Assembly: GCA_030696455.1 (NCBI GenBank)
Contig: JAUYSH010000074.1
Location: forward strand, 1 to 64,000
Length of the DNA stretch: 64,000 nt
Source: Elusimicrobiota bacterium
GTDB lineage: Bacteria; Elusimicrobiota; Elusimicrobia; UBA1565; UBA9628
Direction of reading: 5' to 3'
Notes under the pieces: generated by a model
Seen by the model: the letters and a program-made list of their open reading frames with translations, nothing else
Told to the model about the DNA's origin: nothing
Database searches by the model: none
Made by a program: the position numbers and the translations under genes
Shown: positions 42,645-51,120 of the stretch, piece by piece
Layout of the letters: the number at the start of each line of letters is the position of its first letter
Numbering within the stretch: the stretch's first letter is position 1

Positions 42645-44516
42645 ATGAAGCAAGGCGCTCACCCGCACGAAAAGCCGCACCACCCCCACTGGCCTCTCGA
42701 GACCTTGCTCTTCGCGTTCGTCTTCGCGCTCGGCTGGCGCTCCGTGCACGCCCCCGAAACCTGGATCCACCTGAAGACCGGCGCGAAGATGCTCGCCGAG
42801 CACGCTCTCCCCATGACGGATCCGTTCAGCTACGGCTCCTCGGGAGGGGCGTGGACGACGGACTCCTGGCTGTTCGACGCCGTCGCGGCCAAGCTCGACG
42901 CGCTCGGCGGCGTGAAGGCCGTGGTGTTCCTTAAGAGCCTCGTCGCGGGCGCCGCCTTCGCGCTGCTCCTGCCGATCAACCATGGCAGTCCGCTGGCGGC
43001 GGCGTCGCTGCTGGCGCTCGGCGCGTGCGCGGGCTGGGCGGGCCTGGTCGAGACGCCGGCGATCTTCGATCTTTTGTTCTTCTCGCTGTTCATTCGCCTG
43101 CTGCGCCCGCGCCATCGCTTCCAATGGTGGCAGGGCGCGGCCGCCGCGGCGCTCACCGCGCTGTGGGCGAACACGCACGGCGCGTCGGCGCTGCTCGCGC
43201 TTTGGCTTGTCGGGCTCAAGGTGTTCAAGGCGTCCCTGCGCACGGCCGCGCGCGAGCGCCTCGGCTACTGGGCGACGTTCGGGGCCTGCATCGTGACGCT
43301 CTCCTGGAACCCGCTCGGCTGGGCGGTCCTGGGCCGGACGTTCGCCGACGCGATCGCCGTCCCCGGCGGCTGGCCGGCGGACTGGGTCTCGCTTTATACG
43401 CTCTTCGCGGTCGCGGGCCTCGTCTCGTGCTGGTACACGTTGCAGCAGGAGTTCGTCACCACGGTGGCCGCCGCGGCGATCATCGCGCTGTCGACGGTCC
43501 TCCCGGGCCTGCGCCCGCTGGCGATCCTGGCGGCCTGCCCGGTGATCGCCCTGGCGCTCGGACATTGGCTCAAGCCCCGTTCCGACACCTGGCCGCGCGT
43601 GATGCGCTGGGCGGTGTTCGCCGGCTTCCTGCTCGCCGGCTACCAGCACTTCATCGTCAAGCCGCTGTCGCGCGAGCGGGGCTACGGCGCTCCGGCGCTC
43701 GCGGGCGCCGCTCATTATCTGGAGTCGAACGGAGTGCACGGGCGCATGTTCAACGAGCCGGACGCCGGCGCCGAGCTCATCGGCCTGACCGGCCGTTCCG
43801 TCTTCGTGGACTTGCGCCCGGGCGTGTATCCCGCGTCGTTCAAGAGCGAGGCCGCCGCCTGGCCGCGTCTGTTTCGTCAACTCGACATGGTCTACCGTTT
43901 CGACTACGCGGTGCTGCACAATCACCGCGCGGACGCTCCCGCGCGCGTCATCGACGAGGACCCGAATTGGGTTCTGGGCTACGCCGACGACCGGGCGCTG
44001 GTTTATCTCAAGAAGGTCGGAGAGAACGCGTTGGTCTTGCCGCGCGAGCCGCGCCTCGTCTCCCCCAACCGCATGTGGCCCGGCGAGCTCGACGCGCTGC
44101 TCGCCGACAAGCGCAAGGCCGGCAAGGTCCTCGAGGAGCTCGACCGGTGGCTGGTCCAGGCCCCGGACTCCGTGCAGGCGCTGCTATGGAAGGCCTACGC
44201 CCTGGGCCGCCTCGGCCTGCAGGACAAGGCCGACCGCCATCTCCAGCTCGCGCGCGAGCGGCCGCGTCTGAGGCGCGATCCGGAGCTGCGCGCCGCCTAC
44301 GCCTTCGCGCTCGAGGCCCGGGGACGCGCCCAGGAGGCCCGCGAGGAATATCGCGGGGCTCTCGAGTCGGCCCGGCGCCTTGGCCGGCCGCGGGTGCAGG
44401 CCGAGATCCTGCCCCGCCTGGCCGCCGTGCATCGAGCCCTCGGCAACGAGGGCGCGGCCCGAGAGGCCGAGGACCAGGTCAAAGCGATTCCAGCGCCGGT
44501 CGAGCCCGAGGAATGA
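42645..44516 (+). CDS. polytopic membrane protein (GT-C-like) with C-terminal TPR-like repeats
   Basis: TWIHLKTGAKMLAEHALPMTDPFSY; ~10 TM helices; helical-repeat C-terminus. Confidence 0.7.
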   Translation: MKQGAHPHEKPHHPHWPLETLLFAFVFALGWRSVHAPETWIHLKTGAKMLAEHALPMTDPFSYGSSGGAWTTDSWLFDAVAAKLDALGGVKAVVFLKSLVAGAAFALLLPINHGSPLAAASLLALGACAGWAGLVETPAIFDLLFFSLFIRLLRPRHRFQWWQGAAAAALTALWANTHGASALLALWLVGLKVFKASLRTAARERLGYWATFGACIVTLSWNPLGWAVLGRTFADAIAVPGGWPADWVSLYTLFAVAGLVSCWYTLQQEFVTTVAAAAIIALSTVLPGLRPLAILAACPVIALALGHWLKPRSDTWPRVMRWAVFAGFLLAGYQHFIVKPLSRERGYGAPALAGAAHYLESNGVHGRMFNEPDAGAELIGLTGRSVFVDLRPGVYPASFKSEAAAWPRLFRQLDMVYRFDYAVLHNHRADAPARVIDEDPNWVLGYADDRALVYLKKVGENALVLPREPRLVSPNRMWPGELDALLADKRKAGKVLEELDRWLVQAPDSVQALLWKAYALGRLGLQDKADRHLQLARERPRLRRDPELRAAYAFALEARGRAQEAREEYRGALESARRLGRPRVQAEILPRLAAVHRALGNEGAAREAEDQVKAIPAPVEPEE

Positions 44517-44563
44517 ACTGGACAACCAGGCGCGGTCCTGTTATACTCGAATTTCGTGAAAGG

Positions 44564-45289
44564 ATGAAAAACAAGCTTCTTCGCCGTCTCTCCGCGGTCC
44601 TCCTTCTGGCGTTGGCCGCCGGCTGCAACCCCCCCAAGTACGCCGTGTACGAGTCGATCAATAAGGACTACACCGCCTCCGTGCCGTGGGGCTGGCAGGT
44701 GATGACCGATCAGCAGGACAACGATTTCGCGCAGACCACGTTCATCGGGCCTTTCGATCCCGATTTTTACCTGGGCGCGCCGAGCCTCAGCGTGCGCTGG
44801 TACCGCCGCTATCGCCCGCACCGGCTTTCGGGCGGACGCCTGGAGATGTACTCCGGGGCCGACGACTTCATCAAGCAGACCTTGAGCCAGGTTTACGGCC
44901 CCGAATACGTGCTGATGACGCTTCCCGGCCAGCTTTCCTACAAGCCCGGCCCCAGGAACGAGCCCGTCGAAGTCCTCCCCGAGGTGACGCTCAAGCAGTC
45001 CGGGCTGAAGGGCAACGGCTTCATCGTCGAGTCCGCGACCCCCGCCCCGGAAGCCAACAAGTGGGGCATCAGCGAGCAAGCGGGGACCGGCAAGCCCTAC
45101 GTCCTGCGCAAGCACGCCTACGTCGTCGTTCCCGTCGAGGATGGATTTTACGTGCTGACCTACCCCGCCACCGAGCGGGGCTACCCGAACCATCTGGACA
45201 AATTCGCCGGGCTGATGGGCTCCTTCATGCCGCGCACCGCCGGCCCCGGAGGCGCGAAGATCCGGGTCCCCGGCCCCCGAGCCTCCTAA
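44564..45289 (+). CDS. lipoprotein of unknown function
   Basis: MKNKLLRRLSAVLLLALAAGC lipobox; TATACT promoter at 44542. Confidence 0.7.
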   Translation: MKNKLLRRLSAVLLLALAAGCNPPKYAVYESINKDYTASVPWGWQVMTDQQDNDFAQTTFIGPFDPDFYLGAPSLSVRWYRRYRPHRLSGGRLEMYSGADDFIKQTLSQVYGPEYVLMTLPGQLSYKPGPRNEPVEVLPEVTLKQSGLKGNGFIVESATPAPEANKWGISEQAGTGKPYVLRKHAYVVVPVEDGFYVLTYPATERGYPNHLDKFAGLMGSFMPRTAGPGGAKIRVPGPRAS

Positions 45290-45338
45290 AGGCTCTCGAC
45301 CCCTGGCCTGTTCGCGGGCCCTCTGCTACACTGAAACG

Positions 45339-45881
45339 ATGCCGTCCGCCGAAACGACACGCCTCTCCACCCGCGACATCCGCCTCACCGCGACGATCCG
45401 CGCCAAGCCGGAGCTGGTCTACCGCAGCCTGACCTCCGCTCGCGAGCTGACGCGCTGGTGGCTGGAGGGTGCCGAGACCGATGCCCGCAACGCGGGTCGC
45501 CTGCGCATGATCTGGCCGCGCCCGCGGGCCAAGGGCGGCTCGCGCTGCCCCGGCTTCGGCGAACGCGAGGGCGTCTTCGTGGATCTCGAGCCCGCGCGCA
45601 AGGTCGCCTGGCTGTGGAAGCCCGCGCGCGGCGAGAAGGGCGTGCCCGCCCTCGCCTCGATCTTCATCCTGCCCGCCCGGGGAGGCAAGAGCGAGGTGAC
45701 CTTGCTTCACGCCGGCTTCGCGGCGGCCGCGCGGGTCGACGCGCTCTACGATGCCTACGCGCGCGCCTGGGAGGACGGCCTCGCCAAGGTGAAGCTGTAT
45801 CTCGAGACGGGACGCACCTGCAAGCTCGAGTGCCTCGACCTCGAGGCGGTGCGGATAATCACGACGAGGTCCCGCCGATGA
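45339..45881 (+). CDS. SRPBCC/AHSA1 domain protein
   Basis: TIRAKPELVYRSLTSARELTRWWLEGAE; TACACT 6 nt upstream of ATG. Confidence 0.75.
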   Translation: MPSAETTRLSTRDIRLTATIRAKPELVYRSLTSARELTRWWLEGAETDARNAGRLRMIWPRPRAKGGSRCPGFGEREGVFVDLEPARKVAWLWKPARGEKGVPALASIFILPARGGKSEVTLLHAGFAAAARVDALYDAYARAWEDGLAKVKLYLETGRTCKLECLDLEAVRIITTRSRR

Positions 45882-46990
45882 GCGTTTTGACGATTTTGCT
45901 GGCCGTCGTCTCGGGCGCGGCCGTGGCCGTCGTCATCTGTTATCTCGTCTTCTTCTCTTCCCGCAAGAACGAGGATGCCGGCCGCGTGCAGATGCGCGAG
46001 GACTTTCGCGCGCTTCTCGAGCTGGCCGAGCAGAAATTCGAGACGGAGCGCGTCAAGCAGAAGGGAGAGCTCGACGAGAAGAAGGCCGCCGTCGAGAACA
46101 CGGTGGACAAGCTGTCCGAGCGCCTGAAGAACTACGAAGAGCTCGTCCGCAAGTTCGAGGCTGACCGGGCGACCAAGTACGGCTCGCTGGAGAAGGGCCT
46201 CAAAGACGCGACCGAGCAGACCGCCAAGCTCGCCTCCTCGACCGAGGGCCTGCGCGCGCTGATGGACAACTCCCGCGCCCGCGGTCAGTGGGGCGAGCGC
46301 ATGGCCGACGACATCCTGCGCGCCTCGGGCCTGCAGGACGGGGTTCAGTACCGCAAGAACCGCGCCCTCGACACCGCCGCCACTCGCCCCGATTTCACCT
46401 TCCTGCTCCCCGAAGGCAAGAAGCTCAACATGGACGTGAAGTTCCCGCTCGACAACTGGCTCAAGATGCTGCACGCCGCCGGAGACGAGGAGCGCGCCAA
46501 GCTCAAGAAGGATTTCGAGCGCGACGTTAAGAACCGGATCAAGGAGCTCCAGGGACGCGGCTACATCAGCGTCGAGGAGGGCACGCTCGACTACGTCCTG
46601 CTGTTCATCCCCAACGAGCAGGTCTACGGCTTCATCCAGGAGAATTATCCCGGGCTGGTGGACGAGGCGCTCTCGCAGAAGGTCGTGCTCTGCTCGCCGT
46701 TCACCCTGTACGCCGTGCTCGGTGTGATCCGCCAGTCATTCGACAACTTCCACTTCGCGCAGGCGACCCAGGAGGTCCTCAAGCTGATCTCCCACTTTTC
46801 GGCCACCTACGAGACCTTCAAGGCACGGTTCGTCAAGCTCGGCGAGCAGGTCGGGAAGGTCGGCGAGCTCTACCACGACATCGAGCAGACCTCGTTCAAG
46901 CGGCTCGACGCCTCCGTCGCCAAGATCGACCGCGTCCGCAAAGGCGAGGAAAAGCCCGAGGCCCCGCAGCTGCCCGCGGACCTGGGGTAG
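45878..46990 (+). CDS. rmuC: DNA recombination protein RmuC
   Basis: GQWGERMADDILRASGL, RPDFTFLLPEGKKLNMDVKFPLDNW, VLLFIPNEQVYGFI. Confidence 0.93.
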   Translation: MSVLTILLAVVSGAAVAVVICYLVFFSSRKNEDAGRVQMREDFRALLELAEQKFETERVKQKGELDEKKAAVENTVDKLSERLKNYEELVRKFEADRATKYGSLEKGLKDATEQTAKLASSTEGLRALMDNSRARGQWGERMADDILRASGLQDGVQYRKNRALDTAATRPDFTFLLPEGKKLNMDVKFPLDNWLKMLHAAGDEERAKLKKDFERDVKNRIKELQGRGYISVEEGTLDYVLLFIPNEQVYGFIQENYPGLVDEALSQKVVLCSPFTLYAVLGVIRQSFDNFHFAQATQEVLKLISHFSATYETFKARFVKLGEQVGKVGELYHDIEQTSFKRLDASVAKIDRVRKGEEKPEAPQLPADLG

Positions 46991-47105
46991 GCCGGAGCAG
47001 GGCCAACGGCGAGGCATTCCGCGGAAAGAAGGCTTTCGGCCGGGCTAGAAGCTCATCCAGGTAGCGTTTCATGACCGTTTGGTCGCAACGCACCCGCCAA
47101 AAGAG

Positions 47106-47139
47106 AGCCCCCCGGCCCTCTTTAAGGGTCCGGGGGGCT
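47106..47139 (-). terminator. Rho-independent terminator downstream of cold-shock gene
   Basis: agccccccgg...ccggggggct stem with TTTT tract on minus strand. Confidence 0.8.
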
Positions 47140-47164
47140 GCGGTTGACCTGCGGGGGCTCTAGG

Positions 47165-47374
47165 TCAGAGCTTGACCACGCCAGCGGCCTTCGGGCCCTT
47201 ATCGGTCTGAAGGAGATCGTACTGGACGGCCTGGTTCTCGCTCAAGGAGCGGAATCCGTCGGACTGGATCGCGCTGTGATGCACGAACACGTCCGCGCTG
47301 CCGTCGTCGGGGGTGATGAACCCGAAGCCCTTCTGGTCGTTGAACCACTTCACTTTACCTTGCATGCTGTACAC
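47165..47374 (-). CDS. cold-shock protein (CspA family)
   Basis: [31 protein letters not shown]. Confidence 0.95.
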   Translation of the reverse strand: MYSMQGKVKWFNDQKGFGFITPDDGSADVFVHHSAIQSDGFRSLSENQAVQYDLLQTDKGPKAAGVVKL

Positions 47375-47443
47375 CTCGTATTGCGACTTGTGCGGGCCTC
47401 TCGGCGAGGCCTTCTCGACGACGAATCGGCGAGAACCGCCAAA

Positions 47444-47471
47444 ATTATACCACGAGCCTTTCGTCCGTCAA
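47444..47471 (-). promoter_or_regulatory. sigma70-type promoter of cold-shock gene
   Basis: TTGACG - 16 nt - TATAAT on minus strand, leaving a ~65-nt 5' leader. Confidence 0.75.
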
Positions 47472-47617
47472 GTACCATTTGTTACTGATTGGGGGGGGTA
47501 TTTTGGCACCCTCCGTAGGGCCTAGAAAAGACCTATAAGCGCCGTCATAATGAGCCTAAACAACGCTTAATGGACGCATGTAGGCGCGCGGAGGCGCTGG
47601 AAACGTCCAAGAGCCGG

Positions 47618-48112
47618 TTATTTCGAGCCGGAGCGGGCTTTGCGGCGAGCTTCGGCGGCCGCCCAGCGCTTCTTCTCGTCCGGGGTTTCGACGAGCAGGG
47701 GCGGGATGGGGGCGGGGCGGCCGTGTTCGTCCACGGCGACCATGGTGACGAGGCAGGTGTTGGTGTGGACCCGGTTGCCGCCGGGCATGTCCTCGGCGTA
47801 GACCTCGACGCCGACCTCCATCGAGCTGCGGCCGGTGTGGTTGACCTGGGCCTTGGCGATGAGGAAGGTGCCCACGTGGATGGGGACCAGGAACTCGACT
47901 CGCTCCATGGCCACGGTCACGCAGGGCTTGCGCGAGTGACGCATGGCGCACACCGAGGCGGCTTTGTCCACCATCTGCAGGACCTTGCCGCCGAAGACGG
48001 TGCCGTGCATGTTGGCGTCCGGCGGGAACATCAGGTCGGCGACGTCGGAGATGGAGTCTCGCGAGGGGCGCGGCGCCAGGCGGCGCTCGACCTTGGGGGA
48101 TTTAGCGGCCAT
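47618..48112 (-). CDS. acyl-CoA thioesterase (hotdog fold, YciA-like)
   Basis: DANMHGTVFGGKVLQMVDKAAS, VEFLVPIHVGTFL. Confidence 0.85.
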   Translation of the reverse strand: MAAKSPKVERRLAPRPSRDSISDVADLMFPPDANMHGTVFGGKVLQMVDKAASVCAMRHSRKPCVTVAMERVEFLVPIHVGTFLIAKAQVNHTGRSSMEVGVEVYAEDMPGGNRVHTNTCLVTMVAVDEHGRPAPIPPLLVETPDEKKRWAAAEARRKARSGSK

Positions 48113-48878
48113 AGTACCGGGGCCGCCGGTCCTCGAACAGGTCGCAGGCGGGATGGACCTTCTTGTTCTTGGCGGTCCAGGCGTCGATCGTGACCACCGC
48201 GGCGGCCGGCTGCTCGGGCCCGAGACGGACGAGCAAGGTTCCGTTGGGGGAGACCATCTGGGACTGGCCGATATAGCGCAGGCCGCGCTCGACGCCGACC
48301 CGGTTGGCGGTCGCGGAAAAGACCCGGTTCTCGAGCGAGCGGATCTTCATGCCCTCGGGGGCCCACGGGAGGACCAGGTTGGAGGGATGGGCGATGATCT
48401 CCGCCCCCTTGAGGGCCAAGGTCCGGGCCGCTTCCGGGAAGAACCAGTCGAAGCAGACCATCACGCCGACCGACACGCCCTTGACCTTCTCCGTCCAGAA
48501 GCCGGTGTCGCCGGGCGCGAAGAACTTCTTCTCGCCGCCGAAAAGGTGGGTTTTGCGGTACACGCGGCTCTTGCCGCCCTGCGCCAGGACCGCCGAGTTG
48601 AACAGCTTCGAGCCGGCTTTCTCGGGGAAGCCGGCGACGATCGCGCAGTCGCGGCTCGCGGCGTAGGCGCGCAGCAAGGTCACGAGGGGTCCGCGCGCGG
48701 TTTCGGCGCACTTGGCCGCTTCCTTCTTGTTCTTGAAATTGTAGCCGGAGGCGAAGAACTCGGGCAGGACCCAGAGGTCGGCCTCCTGGCGGTCCATCAG
48801 CTCGAAGCACGCCTTGAGGTTCTGGGGCGCCTTGAGGAACTTGGGGGAGTTTTGGACGACGCCGAGCCTGAATTCCAT
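48102..48878 (-). CDS. carbon-nitrogen hydrolase (nitrilase superfamily)
   Basis: LPEFFASGYNF, RKTHLFGGEKKFFAPGD, VGVMVCFDWFFPE. Confidence 0.9.
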   Translation of the reverse strand: MEFRLGVVQNSPKFLKAPQNLKACFELMDRQEADLWVLPEFFASGYNFKNKKEAAKCAETARGPLVTLLRAYAASRDCAIVAGFPEKAGSKLFNSAVLAQGGKSRVYRKTHLFGGEKKFFAPGDTGFWTEKVKGVSVGVMVCFDWFFPEAARTLALKGAEIIAHPSNLVLPWAPEGMKIRSLENRVFSATANRVGVERGLRYIGQSQMVSPNGTLLVRLGPEQPAAAVVTIDAWTAKNKKVHPACDLFEDRRPRYYGR

Positions 48879-48930
48879 GGCGGGCATCGTATCAAAAATA
48901 GGGGTCTCCTAAAATTTATAGAATCCGCGG

Positions 48931-49752
48931 GTGAGCAAGAAAGAGGCGCTGTCCTGGTGGCGGATGCACCTCGAAGACGACCCCCGGCGCCCCCACTCCC
49001 AGGTCAAGACGCAGATCGACGGCGTGGAGCGCTTCATGCGCCTGGAGCCGCGCTCGCGCGTCCTCGACCTCGGCTGCGGATCGGGCCGGCGCACGATCGA
49101 GCTCGCTCGCCGGGGCCACCGCGTCCTCGGAGTCGATCCCGACGAGCGCGCGCTCGCGGTCGCGCGCGCCTCGGCCAAGGGGGAGAAGCTCAACGTCCAC
49201 TTCATGAAGGCGGACACGCGCGCGATCCCCTACCGCAGCGAGATCGACGCCGTGGTCAGCCTCGACGGCGCCTTCGGCCAGCTGCCCAACGACCGCGACG
49301 ACCTGCGCTGCCTCGAGGCCGCGCGCAAGGCGCTGAAGCCCTCCGGCCTGCTGCTGCTCGACACTCTCAGCAAGGAGTGGCTGATGCGCCATTTCGAGCC
49401 GAATTACTGGGAGCAGGGCGAGGAGCGCAAAAGCTCCGTCGTGCTCGATCAGATCGGCTTCGATTTCGAGCGCGGACGCCTCGACAACCGCCGCGTCATC
49501 GTGGACGCCGACGGCACGCGAACCCCTTCCTTCATCAGCGTGCGGGTTTACACGCTGACCGAGCTCAAGGCCCAGCTCGAGCGCGCCGGCCTGAACTATC
49601 TCCAGAGCTGGGGCGCCTTCGACGGCTCGGCCTACGGCATGGACAGCCCCCGGACGATCGTGCTGGCCGAGCGTCCCCCGGAGAGATCGGCGAAGCCCGT
49701 CGACCCGGACGAACCGCCGTCCGCGCTCCGCATCAAGGGACGCAAAAGGTGA
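48931..49752 (+). CDS. class I SAM-dependent methyltransferase
   Basis: VLDLGCGSGRRTIELARRGHRVLGVDPD; TAGAAT 6 nt before GTG. Confidence 0.9.
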   Translation: MSKKEALSWWRMHLEDDPRRPHSQVKTQIDGVERFMRLEPRSRVLDLGCGSGRRTIELARRGHRVLGVDPDERALAVARASAKGEKLNVHFMKADTRAIPYRSEIDAVVSLDGAFGQLPNDRDDLRCLEAARKALKPSGLLLLDTLSKEWLMRHFEPNYWEQGEERKSSVVLDQIGFDFERGRLDNRRVIVDADGTRTPSFISVRVYTLTELKAQLERAGLNYLQSWGAFDGSAYGMDSPRTIVLAERPPERSAKPVDPDEPPSALRIKGRKR

Positions 49753-51068
49753 GGTGCGCGGCGCCCGCGCTCGGCGCCGGAGCGGCGCTGGCGGCGATGC
49801 TCTTCGCCTCCCGCCTGCCCATCACGCTCGACTTCATCCTGCCGCGCCGCGCCGGCTGGGCTTTGTTTTCTCTCGCGCATGAGGCGCTCTCGCGTCCCGG
49901 CCGGCGAGCGGCCTTCACCGGGGTCATCGTCCTCCTCCTGCTCGGCTCCTTGGCGCGGTTCGTATGGCTGCTCGCCGCAGCGGTCCGCGGACGGCGCTGG
50001 TCCGGGAGGGAATTCCTCGCGCGGGGCCTGCATCTCGCGCTCGTCCTGCTGTTGGCGCGGTGGTCCTTCGTGATCTGGTTCGAGGTGTCCCAGAAGGTCT
50101 GGTTCCCCTACGGCTCGATGAACGCCCTCGAGCCGGTCGCGAACCTTCTGGTCTGCTCCGCGATCCTGTTTTGCGCGATGACCGCCTCGCTGGCGAGCCT
50201 TTCGCCCGGACCGGCGCCGCTTCGGGCGGCGGCGGCGTGGACCGCGGCCAACGCCTTGGCCGCCTTCGCGGCGGTCTCTCTCTACGGCGCGTGGTCGCCC
50301 GTGGCCGCTTCCGCGGAGACCCGCCGGTTGTTCGTCGTCCTGACCGAGACGGAGGGGCGGCCGGATCAGACCGCGTACGATCTGCCGGTGGCGGCCGAAC
50401 GGGACGTCGAGAAGTCCGGGGTGCGCCGGCTCGGGTCGCTGCGCGCGCTGTATGAGCGGCGGGCGAAGCTCATGGATCCCGCCGGGCTGCGCAGCGCCCT
50501 TATGCTCGGCGTCAAATATCAGGACGACCTCTCGCGCGCGCTTCTGCTCGATCATCTCTCCGTCGCGCCGCCCTCTCCCGGCGCGCTCGGGGCCTTGGGA
50601 GCGCTCGCCGACGAGGCCGCGCACCGCATCGGGCCGATGGGCGCCTCGCGCATCGCCGTGGCCTATGCCCGCCTCGGCGACGCGGCACAGGCCGCGGTCT
50701 GGGCGCGGCGCGGGGCCGAGGGTCCGCGCGGCATACCGGCGGGGTTGCTCGACCTGACGGGGGGCGGCGCGCTGGGGCCGGGGCGCCTCTCGGGGAGGAT
50801 CGAGGGCCTTAAGCCCCTGAGGATCGCTTTGTACCGTAAAACCGACCCCGCCGCGCCCTACCTGCTGGACGCCGCCGCCCTGGTGGCGTCCACGGAGCCG
50901 GATTCCCGCGGGCGCTTCGCGTTCGACGGGCTCCAGGCGGGGCGCTATTACCTCGCCTTCGCGTTCGAACCTCCGGGCCGGGAGTTGCGCGTGCGCGGCC
51001 ATCGCGGGGATCTGACGCTCGCCGCCCGCAAGACCGCCCTCGCGCTTCCCCCATTGTCCATCCAATAG
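49749..51068 (+). CDS. membrane protein with C-terminal carboxypeptidase-regulatory-like beta domain
   Basis: GTG at 49749 overlapping upstream stop; 4-5 TM helices then soluble domain PDSRGRFAFDGLQAGRYYLAF. Confidence 0.6.
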   Translation: MRCAAPALGAGAALAAMLFASRLPITLDFILPRRAGWALFSLAHEALSRPGRRAAFTGVIVLLLLGSLARFVWLLAAAVRGRRWSGREFLARGLHLALVLLLARWSFVIWFEVSQKVWFPYGSMNALEPVANLLVCSAILFCAMTASLASLSPGPAPLRAAAAWTAANALAAFAAVSLYGAWSPVAASAETRRLFVVLTETEGRPDQTAYDLPVAAERDVEKSGVRRLGSLRALYERRAKLMDPAGLRSALMLGVKYQDDLSRALLLDHLSVAPPSPGALGALGALADEAAHRIGPMGASRIAVAYARLGDAAQAAVWARRGAEGPRGIPAGLLDLTGGGALGPGRLSGRIEGLKPLRIALYRKTDPAAPYLLDAAALVASTEPDSRGRFAFDGLQAGRYYLAFAFEPPGRELRVRGHRGDLTLAARKTALALPPLSIQ

Positions 51069-51120
51069 AGGGCCGAAGTGCCCATGACGGAGCGGTCCGC
51101 CCTGCCCTATAATGATGGCC

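Noticed and set aside
41442-43925. 827-aa minus-strand ORF as one gene
   Set aside because: N-terminal half is R/E/Q-rich antisense of the 42645-44516 membrane gene; the acyl-CoA dehydrogenase starts at 42593.
43025-45289. 754-aa plus-strand ORF as one gene
   Set aside because: Only the part from the ATG at 44564 (lipoprotein signal) is plausible; upstream part is a shifted frame of 42645-44516.
47943-51068. 1041-aa plus-strand ORF as one gene
   Set aside because: First ~600 codons are antisense/out of frame to thioesterase, nitrilase and methyltransferase genes; only 49749-51068 looks real.
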